A stretch of DNA of 56,000 bases from Geobacter argillaceus (GCF_007830735.1 NZ_VLLN01000025.1:1-56000); one strand, 5' to 3'. Shown: positions 1-8,603, counted from the stretch's first letter. The notes: generated by a model not told the origin, from the letters alone. Numbers and translations: made by a program.

Positions 1-300
<300 letters not shown>

Positions 301-430
301 ATGTTAATAGGTACTAGGAGAGTTGTTGTTTCTGTGGGGAGGTACTCCAAGGTTCATGCCACTATCGATATATTTCGTAATGTGCTGATATTACGGGATC
401 CGTATTCTCCTTGCGACAATCATTTCTGAA

Positions 431-475
431 AAATAGGTGCAAACCATTGCACGTGGTGGGAAGCGTTTTGCACCT
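431..475 (-). terminator. Rho-independent terminator of the cytochrome/two-component operon
   Basis: A perfect 9-bp inverted repeat (AGGTGCAAA at 435-443, TTTGCACCT at 467-475) lies 2 bases past the stop of the response regulator. Read on the minus strand it is followed by ATTTTT. The 23-base loop is long, so this is a moderate-strength call. Confidence 0.5.
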
Positions 476-477
476 CC

Positions 478-1836
478 TCACCTATCTTCGAGCAGACCGT
501 ATTCTTTGAGCTTGTACTGGAGGGTGCGGCGGGAAATCCCCAGTTCTTCGGCAGCCAGCCGGCGGTTGCCTCCATGGCTGGCCAGCGCCTTGGTAATCAA
601 GTCCCGTTCCACCGACTTCAGGGCTTCTCTGCTGTCCATGCCCGCAGGGGCGTCCTTACTCAAGAGCCCATCGGGCAGATGCGCGCACCTGACAGTCCCC
701 TGGGCCAGGATGACCGCCCGTTCCAGGACATTCTGAAGTTCGCGGATATTGCCGGGCCAGGCATAGCGACTCATGGCGGCCTCTGCCCCGGGTTCTATCC
801 CTTTCAGTTTCTTGCCGATCTGCCCGCTGAAGTGCCCCAGGAAGAAATTTGCCAGGAGCGGTATGGCGTCGGCCCGCTCGCGCAACGGAGGCAAATGGAT
901 GGGAAAGACGTTCAGACGGTAATACAGGTCTTCCCGGAAGCGGTGTCCGGCCAGTTCCTCCTGGAGGTCCCGGTTGGTTGCGGCGATCACCCGGACATCC
1001 GCCCTGATCTCCCTGCTGCCGCCAACCCGCTCGAACACGCGTTCCTGCAAAACGCGCAGCAGCTTGGCCTGCAACGATACCGGCATCTCACCGATCTCGT
1101 CGAGGAAAATCGTTCCCCCCCGGGCAAGCTCGAACTTTCCCTGCCTGGCCTGTATCGCTCCGGTAAAGGCCCCTTTTTCATGGCCGAACAGTTCGCTCTC
1201 CAGGAGGTTTTCCGGTATGGCGGCGCAGTTGAGCGGAACAAAGGGAGCCTTGCCCCCGGGGCCCCGCAGATGGATGGTTCTGGCGATCAACTCCTTGCCG
1301 GTGCCGCTTTCGCCATAGATCAACACCGTCGCCATGGTGCCGGCAACGTCGCGGACCAGGTTGCGCACCAGCTTCATCGCCTGGCCGGCAAAGATCAGTT
1401 CTTCCGGAGGCAGGCCCGTCGAGGTCGACTCCTTCATGGCGCGTAACGTCCTGGTAAGCTGCTGGTTTTCCATGACCCGGTTGACCAGGTTGAGCAGCGC
1501 CTCCGGGGCGGAAAGCGGTTTGGTGAGAAAGTCGACAGCCCCCTCTTTCATCGCCGCTACCGCTTCATCCACGGTGCCATAGGCGGTCAGAAAGACAAAC
1601 TGCGGCGCGCCGGGGTCCTGACGGGTTTCCCGAAACAGCTCCAGTCCGCTCTTGTAGGGCATCTTCAGGTCCGAGATGACCAGATCGAAACTCTCTTGGC
1701 CAAGCAGCTGACTCCCTTCGCGGCCGTCGCGGGCAATACAGACCTCATACCCCTCATCTTCGAGAATCGTCCGGACGAAACTTCTGAATGTGGCATCGTC
1801 TTCTGCCAGGAGAATGCATCCCTTTGTTCCGCTCAT
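478..1836 (-). CDS. Sigma54-dependent NtrC-family response regulator
   Basis: This 452-residue protein is an activator of sigma54 promoters. The receiver domain (about 1-120) has the acidic pair at 12-14, phospho-acceptor Asp56 in LVISDLKMP and Lys106 in LTKP. The AAA+ domain has Walker A GESGTGKE at 175-182, the sigma54-contacting GAFTGA at 222-227 and Walker B FLDEIGE near 244-250. A Fis-type helix-turn-helix closes the protein ([20 protein letters not shown]). It is the last gene of a minus-strand operon and its start overlaps the stop of the sensor kinase by 4 bases, so the two form a cognate pair of the HydG/ZraR type. Its target is unknown. The upstream cytochrome operon is the obvious candidate, but I found no clear -24/-12 element there. 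Confidence 0.95.
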   Translation of the reverse strand: MSGTKGCILLAEDDATFRSFVRTILEDEGYEVCIARDGREGSQLLGQESFDLVISDLKMPYKSGLELFRETRQDPGAPQFVFLTAYGTVDEAVAAMKEGAVDFLTKPLSAPEALLNLVNRVMENQQLTRTLRAMKESTSTGLPPEELIFAGQAMKLVRNLVRDVAGTMATVLIYGESGTGKELIARTIHLRGPGGKAPFVPLNCAAIPENLLESELFGHEKGAFTGAIQARQGKFELARGGTIFLDEIGEMPVSLQAKLLRVLQERVFERVGGSREIRADVRVIAATNRDLQEELAGHRFREDLYYRLNVFPIHLPPLRERADAIPLLANFFLGHFSGQIGKKLKGIEPGAEAAMSRYAWPGNIRELQNVLERAVILAQGTVRCAHLPDGLLSKDAPAGMDSREALKSVERDLITKALASHGGNRRLAAEELGISRRTLQYKLKEYGLLEDR

Positions 1837-3062
1837 TTCCGAATTCCTCCTGGCAGTTCAACAGCAACCGTGGTGCCTTTTCCGGGAGAGCTGGTTACGT
1901 CGATGGTGCCGTTGTGCTCCTCGATGATCTTCTTGCAGAGCGCAAGGCCCAGGCCGGTGCCCTTGGCCCTGGTGGTATAGAACGGCTCGAACATCCTCTC
2001 CTTGTCCTCGTTGCTGATGCCGTGACCGGTGTCGGCGACGGAAACGGACACGCCTTTGCCCCGCGCACCCGCGGCAATGCTCAAGGTGCCGCCATCCGGC
2101 ATCGCCTGGATGGCGTTCTGTATCAGGTTGAGAAGGACCTGGCCGAGACGGTCCCGGTCGCCATGGCATTGAAACCGTTCGGGACAGGATACGACAACTG
2201 CGATCCCCAGGCGTTCCAGTTCGGGACGCATGAGGGATACGCTGTGGCTGATGAGCTCATCGAGGCTGAACAGGGTCGCTGCGGGCAGGTCGCTCCTGGC
2301 ATAGGCGAGGAGGCTGGCAACGAGATGCTCCAGGCGCAGGACCTCGCCAACGATCAGGCCGGCAAAGTCGCTGTTGCGCGTGTCCATCGGCTTTTTCCCG
2401 ATGATCTGGGCAAACCCCTTGATACCGCCAAGTGGATTGCGGATTTCATGGGCAAGCGTCGCCCCCATCTCGCCCAGGCGCGCCAGGCTTTCCTGCTTGG
2501 CCATTTCAAGGGTATGCATCTCCTCCCGCATGGCAAAGCGATAGATCATGGCCGCCATGACCCAACCGGCAAGCAGCAGCGCCAGGATGATCGTCATGTT
2601 CAGCTCCGACCGGCGGATGACCGCATCGGCGCGATAGGTGTGAAGTATCAGGCGCAGGATCAGTGTCGTGTCGGCGAGATGGAGCGGGGCAAGGAATTCG
2701 TAGGCCTTTTCCCCGGTCCCCAGCAGTACCCGACCTTCGACCGCGGTCCCCTTGGTCAGCGTTTCGCGGTAGCGGTCGTCCTCTGCACGGGTGCCGACCA
2801 GGTCGGGATTGGAATGGAAGCGGTAGGTGCCCTCTTTGTCGAGCAGTGCCAGAAAGGCCACATCCTTGGGGTGAAGGGTCGTGAGCGAGTGCAGGGAGGG
2901 ATCGTGGGCCGCAATATTTTCGACAGCGGCAGAGATGGACAGGGCCACCCCCCGGAGACTTTCTTCCGCCAGGGGGGTGGCTGCCCGATAGTTGCTTACG
3001 GCAAACCAGAGCAGGGCCAGGGTCAGGCCGATCCCGCTCAGCAGCAGGACTCTTTTCAGCAT
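1833..3062 (-). CDS. Membrane sensor histidine kinase
   Basis: This 409-residue protein has a transmembrane segment at about 5-22, a roughly 130-residue periplasmic sensor region and a second transmembrane segment near 157-174. A HisKA box follows with His205 in LAHEIRNPLGGIKGFAQ. The HATPase_c domain shows the N box (NLIQNAIQAMPDGG), G1 box (DTGHGIS) and G2 box (GTGLGLAL). The periplasmic part resembles a single Cache-like module. It follows the DUF302 gene by 7 bases and overlaps the response regulator, so it should phosphorylate that protein. Given its neighbours, a redox or electron-acceptor signal is possible, but the ligand cannot be read from the sequence. Confidence 0.93.
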   Translation of the reverse strand: MLKRVLLLSGIGLTLALLWFAVSNYRAATPLAEESLRGVALSISAAVENIAAHDPSLHSLTTLHPKDVAFLALLDKEGTYRFHSNPDLVGTRAEDDRYRETLTKGTAVEGRVLLGTGEKAYEFLAPLHLADTTLILRLILHTYRADAVIRRSELNMTIILALLLAGWVMAAMIYRFAMREEMHTLEMAKQESLARLGEMGATLAHEIRNPLGGIKGFAQIIGKKPMDTRNSDFAGLIVGEVLRLEHLVASLLAYARSDLPAATLFSLDELISHSVSLMRPELERLGIAVVVSCPERFQCHGDRDRLGQVLLNLIQNAIQAMPDGGTLSIAAGARGKGVSVSVADTGHGISNEDKERMFEPFYTTRAKGTGLGLALCKKIIEEHNGTIDVTSSPGKGTTVAVELPGGIRK

Positions 3063-3069
3063 GGGCTGC

Positions 3070-3468
3070 TCAAAGCGCTGACAGTACCCGTTCCATCTTC
3101 TGTTTCACCAGCAGGGCAAGCTCTTCAACCTCCGGGTTGCCGATCAGCGACAGTGCGGCGACCGGGTCCATGATCATGACGACCGTCTGTGCGTCATCAC
3201 CTTCATAGACCACCACGTTGCACGGCAGCAGGGTGCCGATATCCAGTTCCCGGCCGAACGCCTCCCAGGCCAGGGCAGGGTTGCAGGCACCGAGGATGAG
3301 ATATTTGCGGAAATCCTTACCGAGCTTCTCCCTAAACTTGCTGGCCACATCGATCTCGGTGAGGATGCCGAATCCTTCCTTGAGCAGTTCTTCCCGCACC
3401 CTGGCTTCCGTCTCCGCAAAGGTGGTCTGCACTGCCTTGCCAAAGGCGTAGTTCTTTTGCAGGTTCAT
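3070..3468 (-). CDS. DUF302 family protein
   Basis: This 132-residue soluble protein matches the DUF302 pattern throughout: an N-terminal segment with ETEARVREELLKEGFGILTEIDV, a central LGACNPALAWEAF and a C-terminal LLPCNVVVYEGDD. The family forms a small alpha-beta fold of unsettled function and often lies beside redox or metal-handling genes. It has a strong Shine-Dalgarno (AAGGAGGAG) 5 bases before the ATG. It sits 30 bases after the cytochrome and 7 before the kinase in one operon. There is no signal peptide, so it should act in the cytoplasm. Confidence 0.88.
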   Translation of the reverse strand: MNLQKNYAFGKAVQTTFAETEARVREELLKEGFGILTEIDVASKFREKLGKDFRKYLILGACNPALAWEAFGRELDIGTLLPCNVVVYEGDDAQTVVMIMDPVAALSLIGNPEVEELALLVKQKMERVLSAL

Positions 3469-3498
3469 GGTCTCCTCCTTCCGCGGGCGCGTCGTGCG

Positions 3499-5244
3499 TT
3501 ACCGATGCACTACCCCGGACTTTCGACTGACGTCGAGACTGCTGTTGAACGTGTCGTACCGCTGCCGGTCCCGTATGACCGGCAACGAGAAATCCCCCGG
3601 AATCTGCCAGGCATCCTTCAGATAGACCCACGGGGCGAGTGCCGAGAGGGTATACCCCTGCTCCAGTTCTATTTTCTCCGACTGCATCCCCTTGATGAAC
3701 AGTCCGATGCGGTTGGCATGAACCTCGTGACTGCCGCTGAACGGCAGTGCGCCAGGGTCGCTGTATTCCCAGGTGACCTTCCGTACCTGTGCGCCGTCAG
3801 CGGCGGTGTGACACGAGTCGCACGTGCGGCTTTTCCCCAGTTTGTGCGACATCTTGTCCATCTGTATCCAGAGCAGGGCCTTGTTGTTTTCCGGCAGCCC
3901 GCTGGACAGCCCCACATAGCCCCAGGCATCGTCCGTTCTCTTCAGATCCGGGAGATCGAGCGGGTAGCGCCAGTACAGGCCTGGTTTGAAAGGGGACGTC
4001 TTCTGGTTCATGACCGCCATGGGGAACGGTTTGACCGGTATCCAGCGTCCTCTTTGGTCTTTGATCAGAATCGGTTCAGACATGTAGCCGTAATAGGCCT
4101 TGAACTTGAAATAGGGGGTTGCGGCCCCGGCCAGTCTGCCCGGCCCCCAGTAGGTTCCCTGATAGCCGGCCACCTTCTGAATGTGACACGCTTCACAGGA
4201 AAGATTCCTGTGCAGGGAGGTTGCATGGCTTTTCGCCGCCTCGGGATGACAGCGCTGACAGGAGTTCTGTGCCTGGCGCCTGATCATGCCGTGACCGATG
4301 GCAGGGTTGCTACTGGTGCTTTCGTGGCAGTCGAGGCAGCCGACCTTGGCCTTGAGGTGGACGTCTGGTTCGTTTCCCTCGGGAAAAGAGAACGATCCGC
4401 CGAAATAACCGGCCCCGCGACGCCGGTCTTCCGGTCCTGCATGGCAGATGGAGGCGCGGCCATTGCCGTAGCAGCTTTCGGAAGGGGGCGTTTTTACGAA
4501 CGTGTGGGGGCCAATGGCGGGATCAGTGGGATGTCTCTTCTGCGGGTTGAAATGACAGTCCAGGCAGCCGACATGGCAGGTGTTGCAGGCCTTCTGGTTG
4601 ATGCGGTGGCTTTCCGGCGACATGGGGATCATGGTGTTTGCCCGCATCGTCTCGAAGTTCCCCTCGAACCAGGGGCCGCAGTTGTGGGGACCCCGGTCTT
4701 TTGTAACCCATCCCCGGTACTGGCTCTGCTTGCCGTTGGTCGCCATGGTGCTCCTGGAGAACTCGTCAAACTCCTTGGCATGGCATGTCCCGCAGGTTTT
4801 CCCCATGACCTCGAAATCCTGGCTCAGGGTATCGACCTTTTTGTCGTGCCAGGAAATTGCTGCTACCGAGGCATCCTTGACCGGTTTACCATCCTTGCCA
4901 ACAACGGTATAGAGCCGGTTCATCGGGTTTGTACCGTAGGCGAGGGGGTAGCGCCGGGCCGATGTCGTAACCGTAAACCCTTTCTTTGCCACGACGAGCA
5001 GTCGGGCCATTCCTTTATGGGCCTTATCCTTGTCCTTAGCAGCCGAATTGCCCAGATGGCACTCGCTGCATCCGGCCGGCATATGCGTCTGGGCTTCCGT
5101 CTCCTGGCGGGTTACGGTGAACGGACCGTATCCCATGGACTCCATTTTTTGCCGGCTACCATGGCACTCGGTACAGCTGTCCGAAGCATTGGCAGTGACT
5201 GCGGTTCCGGCGAAAAGGATGCAGATGAGCACCAGTCGTACCAT
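3499..5244 (-). CDS. Secreted nine-haem c-type cytochrome
   Basis: This 581-residue protein starts with a cleavable signal peptide (MVRLVLICILFAGTAVTANA) and has nine CXXCH motifs: CTECH, CSECH, CGTCH, CNTCH, CLDCH twice, CQRCH, CEACH and CDSCH. A possible tenth site has the unusual form CX8CH, in CYGNGRASICH. The C-terminal 200 residues hold only the last haem and are rich in aromatic residues. The protein should be exported and loaded with haem in the periplasm, and it probably carries electrons across the envelope. AAGGAG lies 7 bases before the ATG. It is preceded by a mini-selenoprotein and followed by DUF302 and a two-component pair. I cannot assign it to a named Geobacter cytochrome. 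Confidence 0.93.
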   Translation of the reverse strand: MVRLVLICILFAGTAVTANASDSCTECHGSRQKMESMGYGPFTVTRQETEAQTHMPAGCSECHLGNSAAKDKDKAHKGMARLLVVAKKGFTVTTSARRYPLAYGTNPMNRLYTVVGKDGKPVKDASVAAISWHDKKVDTLSQDFEVMGKTCGTCHAKEFDEFSRSTMATNGKQSQYRGWVTKDRGPHNCGPWFEGNFETMRANTMIPMSPESHRINQKACNTCHVGCLDCHFNPQKRHPTDPAIGPHTFVKTPPSESCYGNGRASICHAGPEDRRRGAGYFGGSFSFPEGNEPDVHLKAKVGCLDCHESTSSNPAIGHGMIRRQAQNSCQRCHPEAAKSHATSLHRNLSCEACHIQKVAGYQGTYWGPGRLAGAATPYFKFKAYYGYMSEPILIKDQRGRWIPVKPFPMAVMNQKTSPFKPGLYWRYPLDLPDLKRTDDAWGYVGLSSGLPENNKALLWIQMDKMSHKLGKSRTCDSCHTAADGAQVRKVTWEYSDPGALPFSGSHEVHANRIGLFIKGMQSEKIELEQGYTLSALAPWVYLKDAWQIPGDFSLPVIRDRQRYDTFNSSLDVSRKSGVVHR

Positions 5245-5304
5245 AACCTTGCTCCTTTCGTCCGGAATGCGGTCGACTTGATGTCACCGGCCACCAGTCC
5301 CGTC

Positions 5305-5478
5305 TTATTCCGGAGATTGTCCGCTTCTGTCTGTTTTGTCTGCGCTGCTTTTTTTGCCCCGGTCCCCGAGGTCACAGGAATTGGACATTCAGGTGGGGAT
5401 ACCGAGCCGTGGCAGGATGAATTTCTGCACCACCACCCAGACAGCCAAAAACGCAATCAATGTCATTAGATCTGTCAA
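5305..5478 (-). CDS. Predicted small membrane selenoprotein (in-frame UGA)
   Basis: A TTG start at 5476-5478 is preceded by GGGGGTGATC, nearly a perfect match to the anti-Shine-Dalgarno consensus. Twenty-nine codons follow, giving one transmembrane helix (LMTLIAFLAVWVVVQKFIL) and the tail LPRLGIPT, then TGA at 5389-5391. If the TGA is read as selenocysteine the frame continues UMSNSC and 23 more residues to TAA at 5305, for 57 residues in all. The UMSNSC motif would be a redox pair. A SECIS-like hairpin lies at the right distance after the UGA (see 5363-5380). It is the first gene of the cytochrome operon. If UGA is a true stop, the product is a 29-residue membrane peptide. My recollection of cysteine-bearing relatives (PTCMSG) is from memory and was not checked. 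Confidence 0.6.
5363..5380 (-). promoter_or_regulatory. Candidate bacterial SECIS hairpin
   Basis: On the minus-strand mRNA, UUCCUG and CGGGGA pair over six positions, including two G-U pairs, around the loop UGACCU. The loop begins 15 bases after the UGA and has a G as its second base, matching the usual bacterial SECIS rule of an apical G about 16-37 bases downstream. The stem is short, so this supports the selenoprotein call without proving it. Confidence 0.45.
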
Positions 5479-5567
5479 ATGATCACCCCCAATCAACTTA
5501 TATCACGTTTCGCAACAACTCCAACCCGTTGGGTCTCATGTTTATTCGAAATCGCCCCGGCCCTGCA

Positions 5568-5587
5568 ATATTCAGTTTGTTGAATAT
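5568..5587. promoter_or_regulatory. AT-rich inverted repeat upstream of the cytochrome operon
   Basis: ATATTCA and TGAATAT form a perfect 7-bp dyad with a 6-base spacer, about 90 bases upstream of the TTG start of the mini-selenoprotein. It lies in the 250-base stretch that must hold the operon promoter. It could be an operator for a dimeric regulator. I see no convincing -35/-10 or -24/-12 pair beside it. Confidence 0.3.
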
Positions 5588-5765
5588 ATATAGTTCATGA
5601 TGCTCTGTTATGTCAATGCGGAACGACGATGCTTGAGGTTCGCCGAGCGCGCGGGCTTTCTTGATTTCCAATCAAAATCAGGCTATGTTTAGCAAGTCTG
5701 TCAGGGTCTTGTAGGAACAATCGCGCTATATGATCAAAAACTATCTACAAAACAAGAGCGTTGCG

Positions 5766-5996
5766 CTACTCGTTCCGCTCATTGTTGCCATCTGCCTCGT
5801 GTGGGCGGGAATGCGCGTACCGGACATTGCGCGTCCTCACCGGCCCAAGCCGAGCCAGCGGGCGGTCATTGCGAGCCAGGTCAACATAGCTGCGCAGGGC
5901 GTCCATAAATCCCTCGACATATTTTTCATCATTGCAAAACCCATAGAACTCCACGCTACACTGCCTTACCGGACAGAATTCCTCTTTTCGTTTCAT
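5766..5996 (-). CDS. Doubtful small ORF (76 aa), possibly a gene remnant
   Basis: The minus-strand frame reads like protein in its first 45 residues (FCPVRQCSVEFYGFCNDEKY and YVEGFMDALRSYVDLA) but ends in a low-complexity tail. An overlapping plus-strand frame (5730-6059) offers one hydrophobic N-terminal helix and an unconvincing remainder. Neither has a good ribosome binding site. I recognise no family. The four cysteines in the first 22 residues are the only feature of note. Confidence 0.25.
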   Translation of the reverse strand: MKRKEEFCPVRQCSVEFYGFCNDEKYVEGFMDALRSYVDLARNDRPLARLGPVRTRNVRYAHSRPHEADGNNERNE

Positions 5997-6158
5997 TCCA
6001 TCGGTATCTCACCGCTTTTTCCCAACTCGTCCCGCGCACCGCCGCTGATTCCTGCCTGACACTCTATTCACATTCCGGAAAGTGACCCTAAAGGCACTGT
6101 AACTGCTCATGCCGTAGGGGAGTTGTGCCTTCATTTTATCGAGGACAGGAGAAACGTC

Positions 6159-6743
6159 ATGAAAATATTCAGTATCCGGCTGCTGCCGGTCGTGTGTGCA
6201 CTGATGTTTATGTATAGCGGTTGCGCCAAACAGGAACTCGTCAAAAAGGACGAACCTCTTGTGGCGCCGATTGCCGCTACGCCCAAGCAGGGGGCTGCGA
6301 CGGCGGGCAAGCCGATTGCCGCAACGACCGTAACGACATCAACACTTAACAGTGGCGCGCAACAAAAGAGTTCGCAGGACAAAGTGTCTGCGGTAGCCGA
6401 TGACCTGCGGAAGGCGATCGAGAAAATATACTTCGACTTTGATTCTTCGACCCTGAGCGATACTGCCCGTCAAACGCTGACCAAAAATTCAGCACTGTTG
6501 AAGCAAAACCCGCGAACCAGGATTGTCGTCGAGGGGCACTGCGACGAGCGTGGCTCGGATGAATACAATCTTGCCCTCGGAGAACGGCGTGCCCAAGCGG
6601 CTGTCCACTATCTGAAAACCTTGGGTGTTCAGGCAGACCGTTTGTCCACCATCAGCTATGGCAAAGAAAAGCCGGCTGACCCTGGCCACAATGACACAGC
6701 CTGGGCCAAGAACCGGCGAGACGAGTTCGTGGTTTCCAAATAA
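6159..6743 (+). CDS. pal: Pal-like peptidoglycan-associated OmpA-domain lipoprotein
   Basis: This 194-residue protein has a lipoprotein signal ending in YSGC, with an unusual Tyr at -3, a 55-residue Ala/Thr/Lys-rich linker and a C-terminal OmpA-like domain from about residue 95. IYFDFDSSTLSD, VVEGHCDERGSDEYNLALGE and the final KNRRDEFVV are diagnostic of Pal proteins, which anchor the outer membrane to peptidoglycan. The ATG at 6159 was chosen because AGGAGA lies 7 bases upstream and the signal peptide begins there; an in-frame start 36 bases earlier has neither. No tol genes are adjacent and a terminator follows directly, so it is monocistronic. The symbol reflects family membership, since a second pal in a tol cluster elsewhere is possible. 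Confidence 0.85.
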   Translation: MKIFSIRLLPVVCALMFMYSGCAKQELVKKDEPLVAPIAATPKQGAATAGKPIAATTVTTSTLNSGAQQKSSQDKVSAVADDLRKAIEKIYFDFDSSTLSDTARQTLTKNSALLKQNPRTRIVVEGHCDERGSDEYNLALGERRAQAAVHYLKTLGVQADRLSTISYGKEKPADPGHNDTAWAKNRRDEFVVSK

Positions 6744-6757
6744 ATCATTACCCATAC

Positions 6758-6787
6758 CAGGGGCCGCTACGGCGGCCTTTGGTTTTT
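6758..6787 (+). terminator. Rho-independent terminator after the Pal-like gene
   Basis: GGCCGC (6762-6767) and GCGGCC (6772-6777) form a perfect stem closed by a TACG tetraloop. It is followed by TTTGGTTTTT. Confidence 0.8.
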
Positions 6788-6863
6788 CAGGAGGGCGATA
6801 CGTTATGGATTACTGCTCGTGCTGCCTGGAATCGGTAGTAAGAGATATACGAGGTGAAAGAAG

Positions 6864-7226
6864 ATGATCCATATTGCTGCCCTTATGGGGCTTGGGATTG
6901 TGGCAGGACTGACGAGCGGATTGATCGGCATTGGCGGCGGGATCATCATTGTTCCGGTCCTTGTGCTCTTTTTCGGCTTTTCACAACAGTTGGCCCAGGG
7001 AACCACGTTGGCGCTTATGGTCCCACCACTGGGGGCATTTGCTGCCTGGACCTATTACCGGCAGGGGTATGTTGACATAAAAACAGCCGTGCTTGTTTGT
7101 TTTGGCTTCCTGGTCGGCAGCGTTCTTGGTGCCGATTTTGCGTTACGTCTCCCTACGGAAGTCTTGACGCGGATATTTGGGGCGATTTTGGTGGCTGTGG
7201 GGCTGAGAATGTTGTTTGTCGGGTGA
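6864..7226 (+). CDS. TSUP (TauE/SafE) family permease, half-size
   Basis: This 120-residue protein is almost entirely membrane-embedded, with four hydrophobic segments. It carries the TSUP signature GLTSGLIGIGGGIIIVPVL near the N terminus, then QLAQGTTLALM, which matches the first repeat of the sulfite/organosulfonate exporter family. Typical members are about 250 residues with two such repeats, so this is a single-repeat form that would need to dimerise, or a truncated gene. The frame is clean and has its own ribosome binding site (GAGGTGAAAGAAG before the ATG), which favours a genuine half-size protein. Substrate unknown. Confidence 0.85.
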   Translation: MIHIAALMGLGIVAGLTSGLIGIGGGIIIVPVLVLFFGFSQQLAQGTTLALMVPPLGAFAAWTYYRQGYVDIKTAVLVCFGFLVGSVLGADFALRLPTEVLTRIFGAILVAVGLRMLFVG

Positions 7227-7256
7227 TTTGTGTCGATATGAGCGCTTCATGAGCAC

Positions 7257-8207
7257 TCAGACCACCCGGATGATGAACTCCGGACACGAGGCGCCGCAGT
7301 AGCCGCAGAGGATGCAGGCGGCTTCGTCGAGCACTGCCTTGCCGTTCACGATGGACAGGGCGCCGCTGCCACAGGTTTCGACACAGGCGCCGCACCCCTT
7401 GCAAAAATTCTCCATGATGCGCAGCTTGCGCCGTCTGCTTTCCAGTTTTCGCCACACCTTGTCCTCCGGGGCGTTGCCGGAGAACAGGGCGACGTTGGCT
7501 TCGACCTCAGCCTCGGAGAGCATGCCGATCGCCACGCCATGGACCCCTTCCAGCCCCCGTACGTATGCAAGGCTGGCCCGCGCCTCAGAGATGAGATTCC
7601 CCCCGGCCAGGGCCTTCATGGCGTAGACGCCCTTTCCCGCTTTGGCGCAGGCCGCAATGGCATCTGCCATTTCTGCTGAACTGCCGTCCAGAATCCCCAT
7701 GCCGGTCCGGTTGATGAGCGGGTGGATCACCTCGATCTCCGGGTGATCCGCCGCTTTGCGAATGGCGCTGATGAAGTGGGACGAGAGCCCCACATGGCCG
7801 ATCTTTCCTTCCTCCTTCATCCGCAGCAGCTCCGCCAGTACCTCCGCCCGGTCGCTAAACGGATCTGCCACCCTTGCTCCGTGGATATGGACGATGTCCA
7901 ACCGTTCGCACCCCAGTTCCCGCAGCCCCATCTCTACATCTGCCCGGGCAGTCGGCCCGTCGTTGGCGTGGGTCTTGGTGACGATGGTGACGTCGTTCCG
8001 CCAGCCGGCGATTCCTTCCCGCACATGGGGATACGTACCGTAGAGAGTAGCGGTGTCGATCATGGTGACCCCGCGTTCCAGTGCATGGCGGATGAGGCGG
8101 CCTCCCTCGGTCGGAGAAAGACCGGCCTGAAGCGGGCCAAGGGGAAGGGTGCCGAACACAAGAGGGAAAAAAGAGATATTTGTGGCACCGAGCGCGACGT
8201 GGTTCAT
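7257..8207 (-). CDS. Aldo-keto reductase with C-terminal 2x[4Fe-4S] ferredoxin domain
   Basis: In this 316-residue protein residues 1-255 form an aldo-keto reductase barrel, with the catalytic Asp/Tyr region DTATLYGTYPHVREG, Lys in VTKTH and His in IVHIHG. The last 50 residues hold two ferredoxin-type clusters, CKGCGACVETC and CILCGYCGASCPE. This architecture is common in anaerobes and suggests ferredoxin-coupled rather than purely NAD(P)H-dependent chemistry. AAGGAG lies 6 bases before the ATG. It is convergent with the TSUP gene and stands alone. Substrate unknown. Confidence 0.92.
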   Translation of the reverse strand: MNHVALGATNISFFPLVFGTLPLGPLQAGLSPTEGGRLIRHALERGVTMIDTATLYGTYPHVREGIAGWRNDVTIVTKTHANDGPTARADVEMGLRELGCERLDIVHIHGARVADPFSDRAEVLAELLRMKEEGKIGHVGLSSHFISAIRKAADHPEIEVIHPLINRTGMGILDGSSAEMADAIAACAKAGKGVYAMKALAGGNLISEARASLAYVRGLEGVHGVAIGMLSEAEVEANVALFSGNAPEDKVWRKLESRRRKLRIMENFCKGCGACVETCGSGALSIVNGKAVLDEAACILCGYCGASCPEFIIRVV

Positions 8208-8233
8208 GGAGAGCTCCTTATCAATAGGTCCGA

Positions 8234-8377
8234 TTGATCGATGTCAAAACTGGTGCCGGCATCTTCAACTCGCTTGGTGTCTGGTATACTCTGCAAATCA
8301 AATACCCGGGTGAAGAGGAGGCTAACAAGACTCTGCTCAAGCTGAATAGTGCCATAAGGCAGGCAGAAGGACAATAG
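8234..8377 (+). pseudogene. Possible C-terminal gene remnant (about 47 codons)
   Basis: A short frame from TTG 8234 to TAG 8375-8377 reads like the C-terminus of a real protein (GAGIFNSLGVWYTLQIKYP, then a charged helix ending IRQAEGQ). It has no ribosome binding site and is preceded by an in-frame stop. No family was recognised. It sits between the aldo-keto reductase and exosortase genes in a 400-base stretch with no other clear gene on this strand. Confidence 0.3.
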
Positions 8378-8396
8378 CAAGGTGAGGTCGAAACCA

Positions 8397-8564
8397 TCAC
8401 CACTTGATAGTCATCACCCGGTTCTTCGCGATAGGGTACCGGGGTAATTCTCCGCTCTGGATCAGCTTACTGACCGTGATAGAGCCTTCCTCAGGCCTCT
8501 TCCTGCAGAGGCTCCAGCCCGCTTCATCTTTTTCATCGCAGTTGCGAATAGCGATTGTTGCCAA
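8397..8564 (-). pseudogene. Possible small protein or gene remnant (55 codons)
   Basis: A minus-strand frame from TTG at 8564 to TGA at 8397-8399 has protein-like composition (EAGWSLCRKRPEEGSITVSK, then GELPRYPIAKNRVMTIKW). The start codon and ribosome binding site are weak, so it may be a relic. It is convergent with the preceding fragment, 19 bases away. No family was recognised. Confidence 0.3.
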
Positions 8565-8597
8565 CCCGTAACATCACACCGGACCGGATTGCATTAC

Positions 8598-8603
8598 TAT
8601 AAT
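8598..8603 (+). promoter_or_regulatory. Consensus -10 hexamer abutting the exosortase start
   Basis: TATAAT ends 4 bases before the ATG at 8608. If used, transcription would begin at or just past the start codon, giving a leaderless mRNA. No matching -35 lies 16-18 bases upstream, so the call is tentative. Confidence 0.35.

Noticed and set aside
1788-3173. Long plus-strand ORFs (461 codons here; similar at 3457-5469, 14225-16153 and 23704-25218 on opposite strands to real genes)
   Set aside because: They are antisense to well-supported genes, have no recognisable domains or good ribosome binding sites, and reflect high GC at third codon positions.
5730-6059. 109-codon plus-strand ORF with one hydrophobic helix
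   Set aside because: No ribosome binding site, and the C-terminal two thirds do not look like protein; the opposite strand looks slightly more coding.
6097-6116. CTGTAACT followed by GCTCAT and GCCGTAGGG before the Pal-like gene, as a tenth copy of the shared promoter
   Set aside because: The TGNTA half is missing at the right spacing and there is no CCAA box 26 bases upstream.
8566-8590. CCGTAACA upstream of the exosortase as a shared-motif copy
   Set aside because: No TGNTANNGT follows at six bases; the only -10-like sequence is 24 bases further on.
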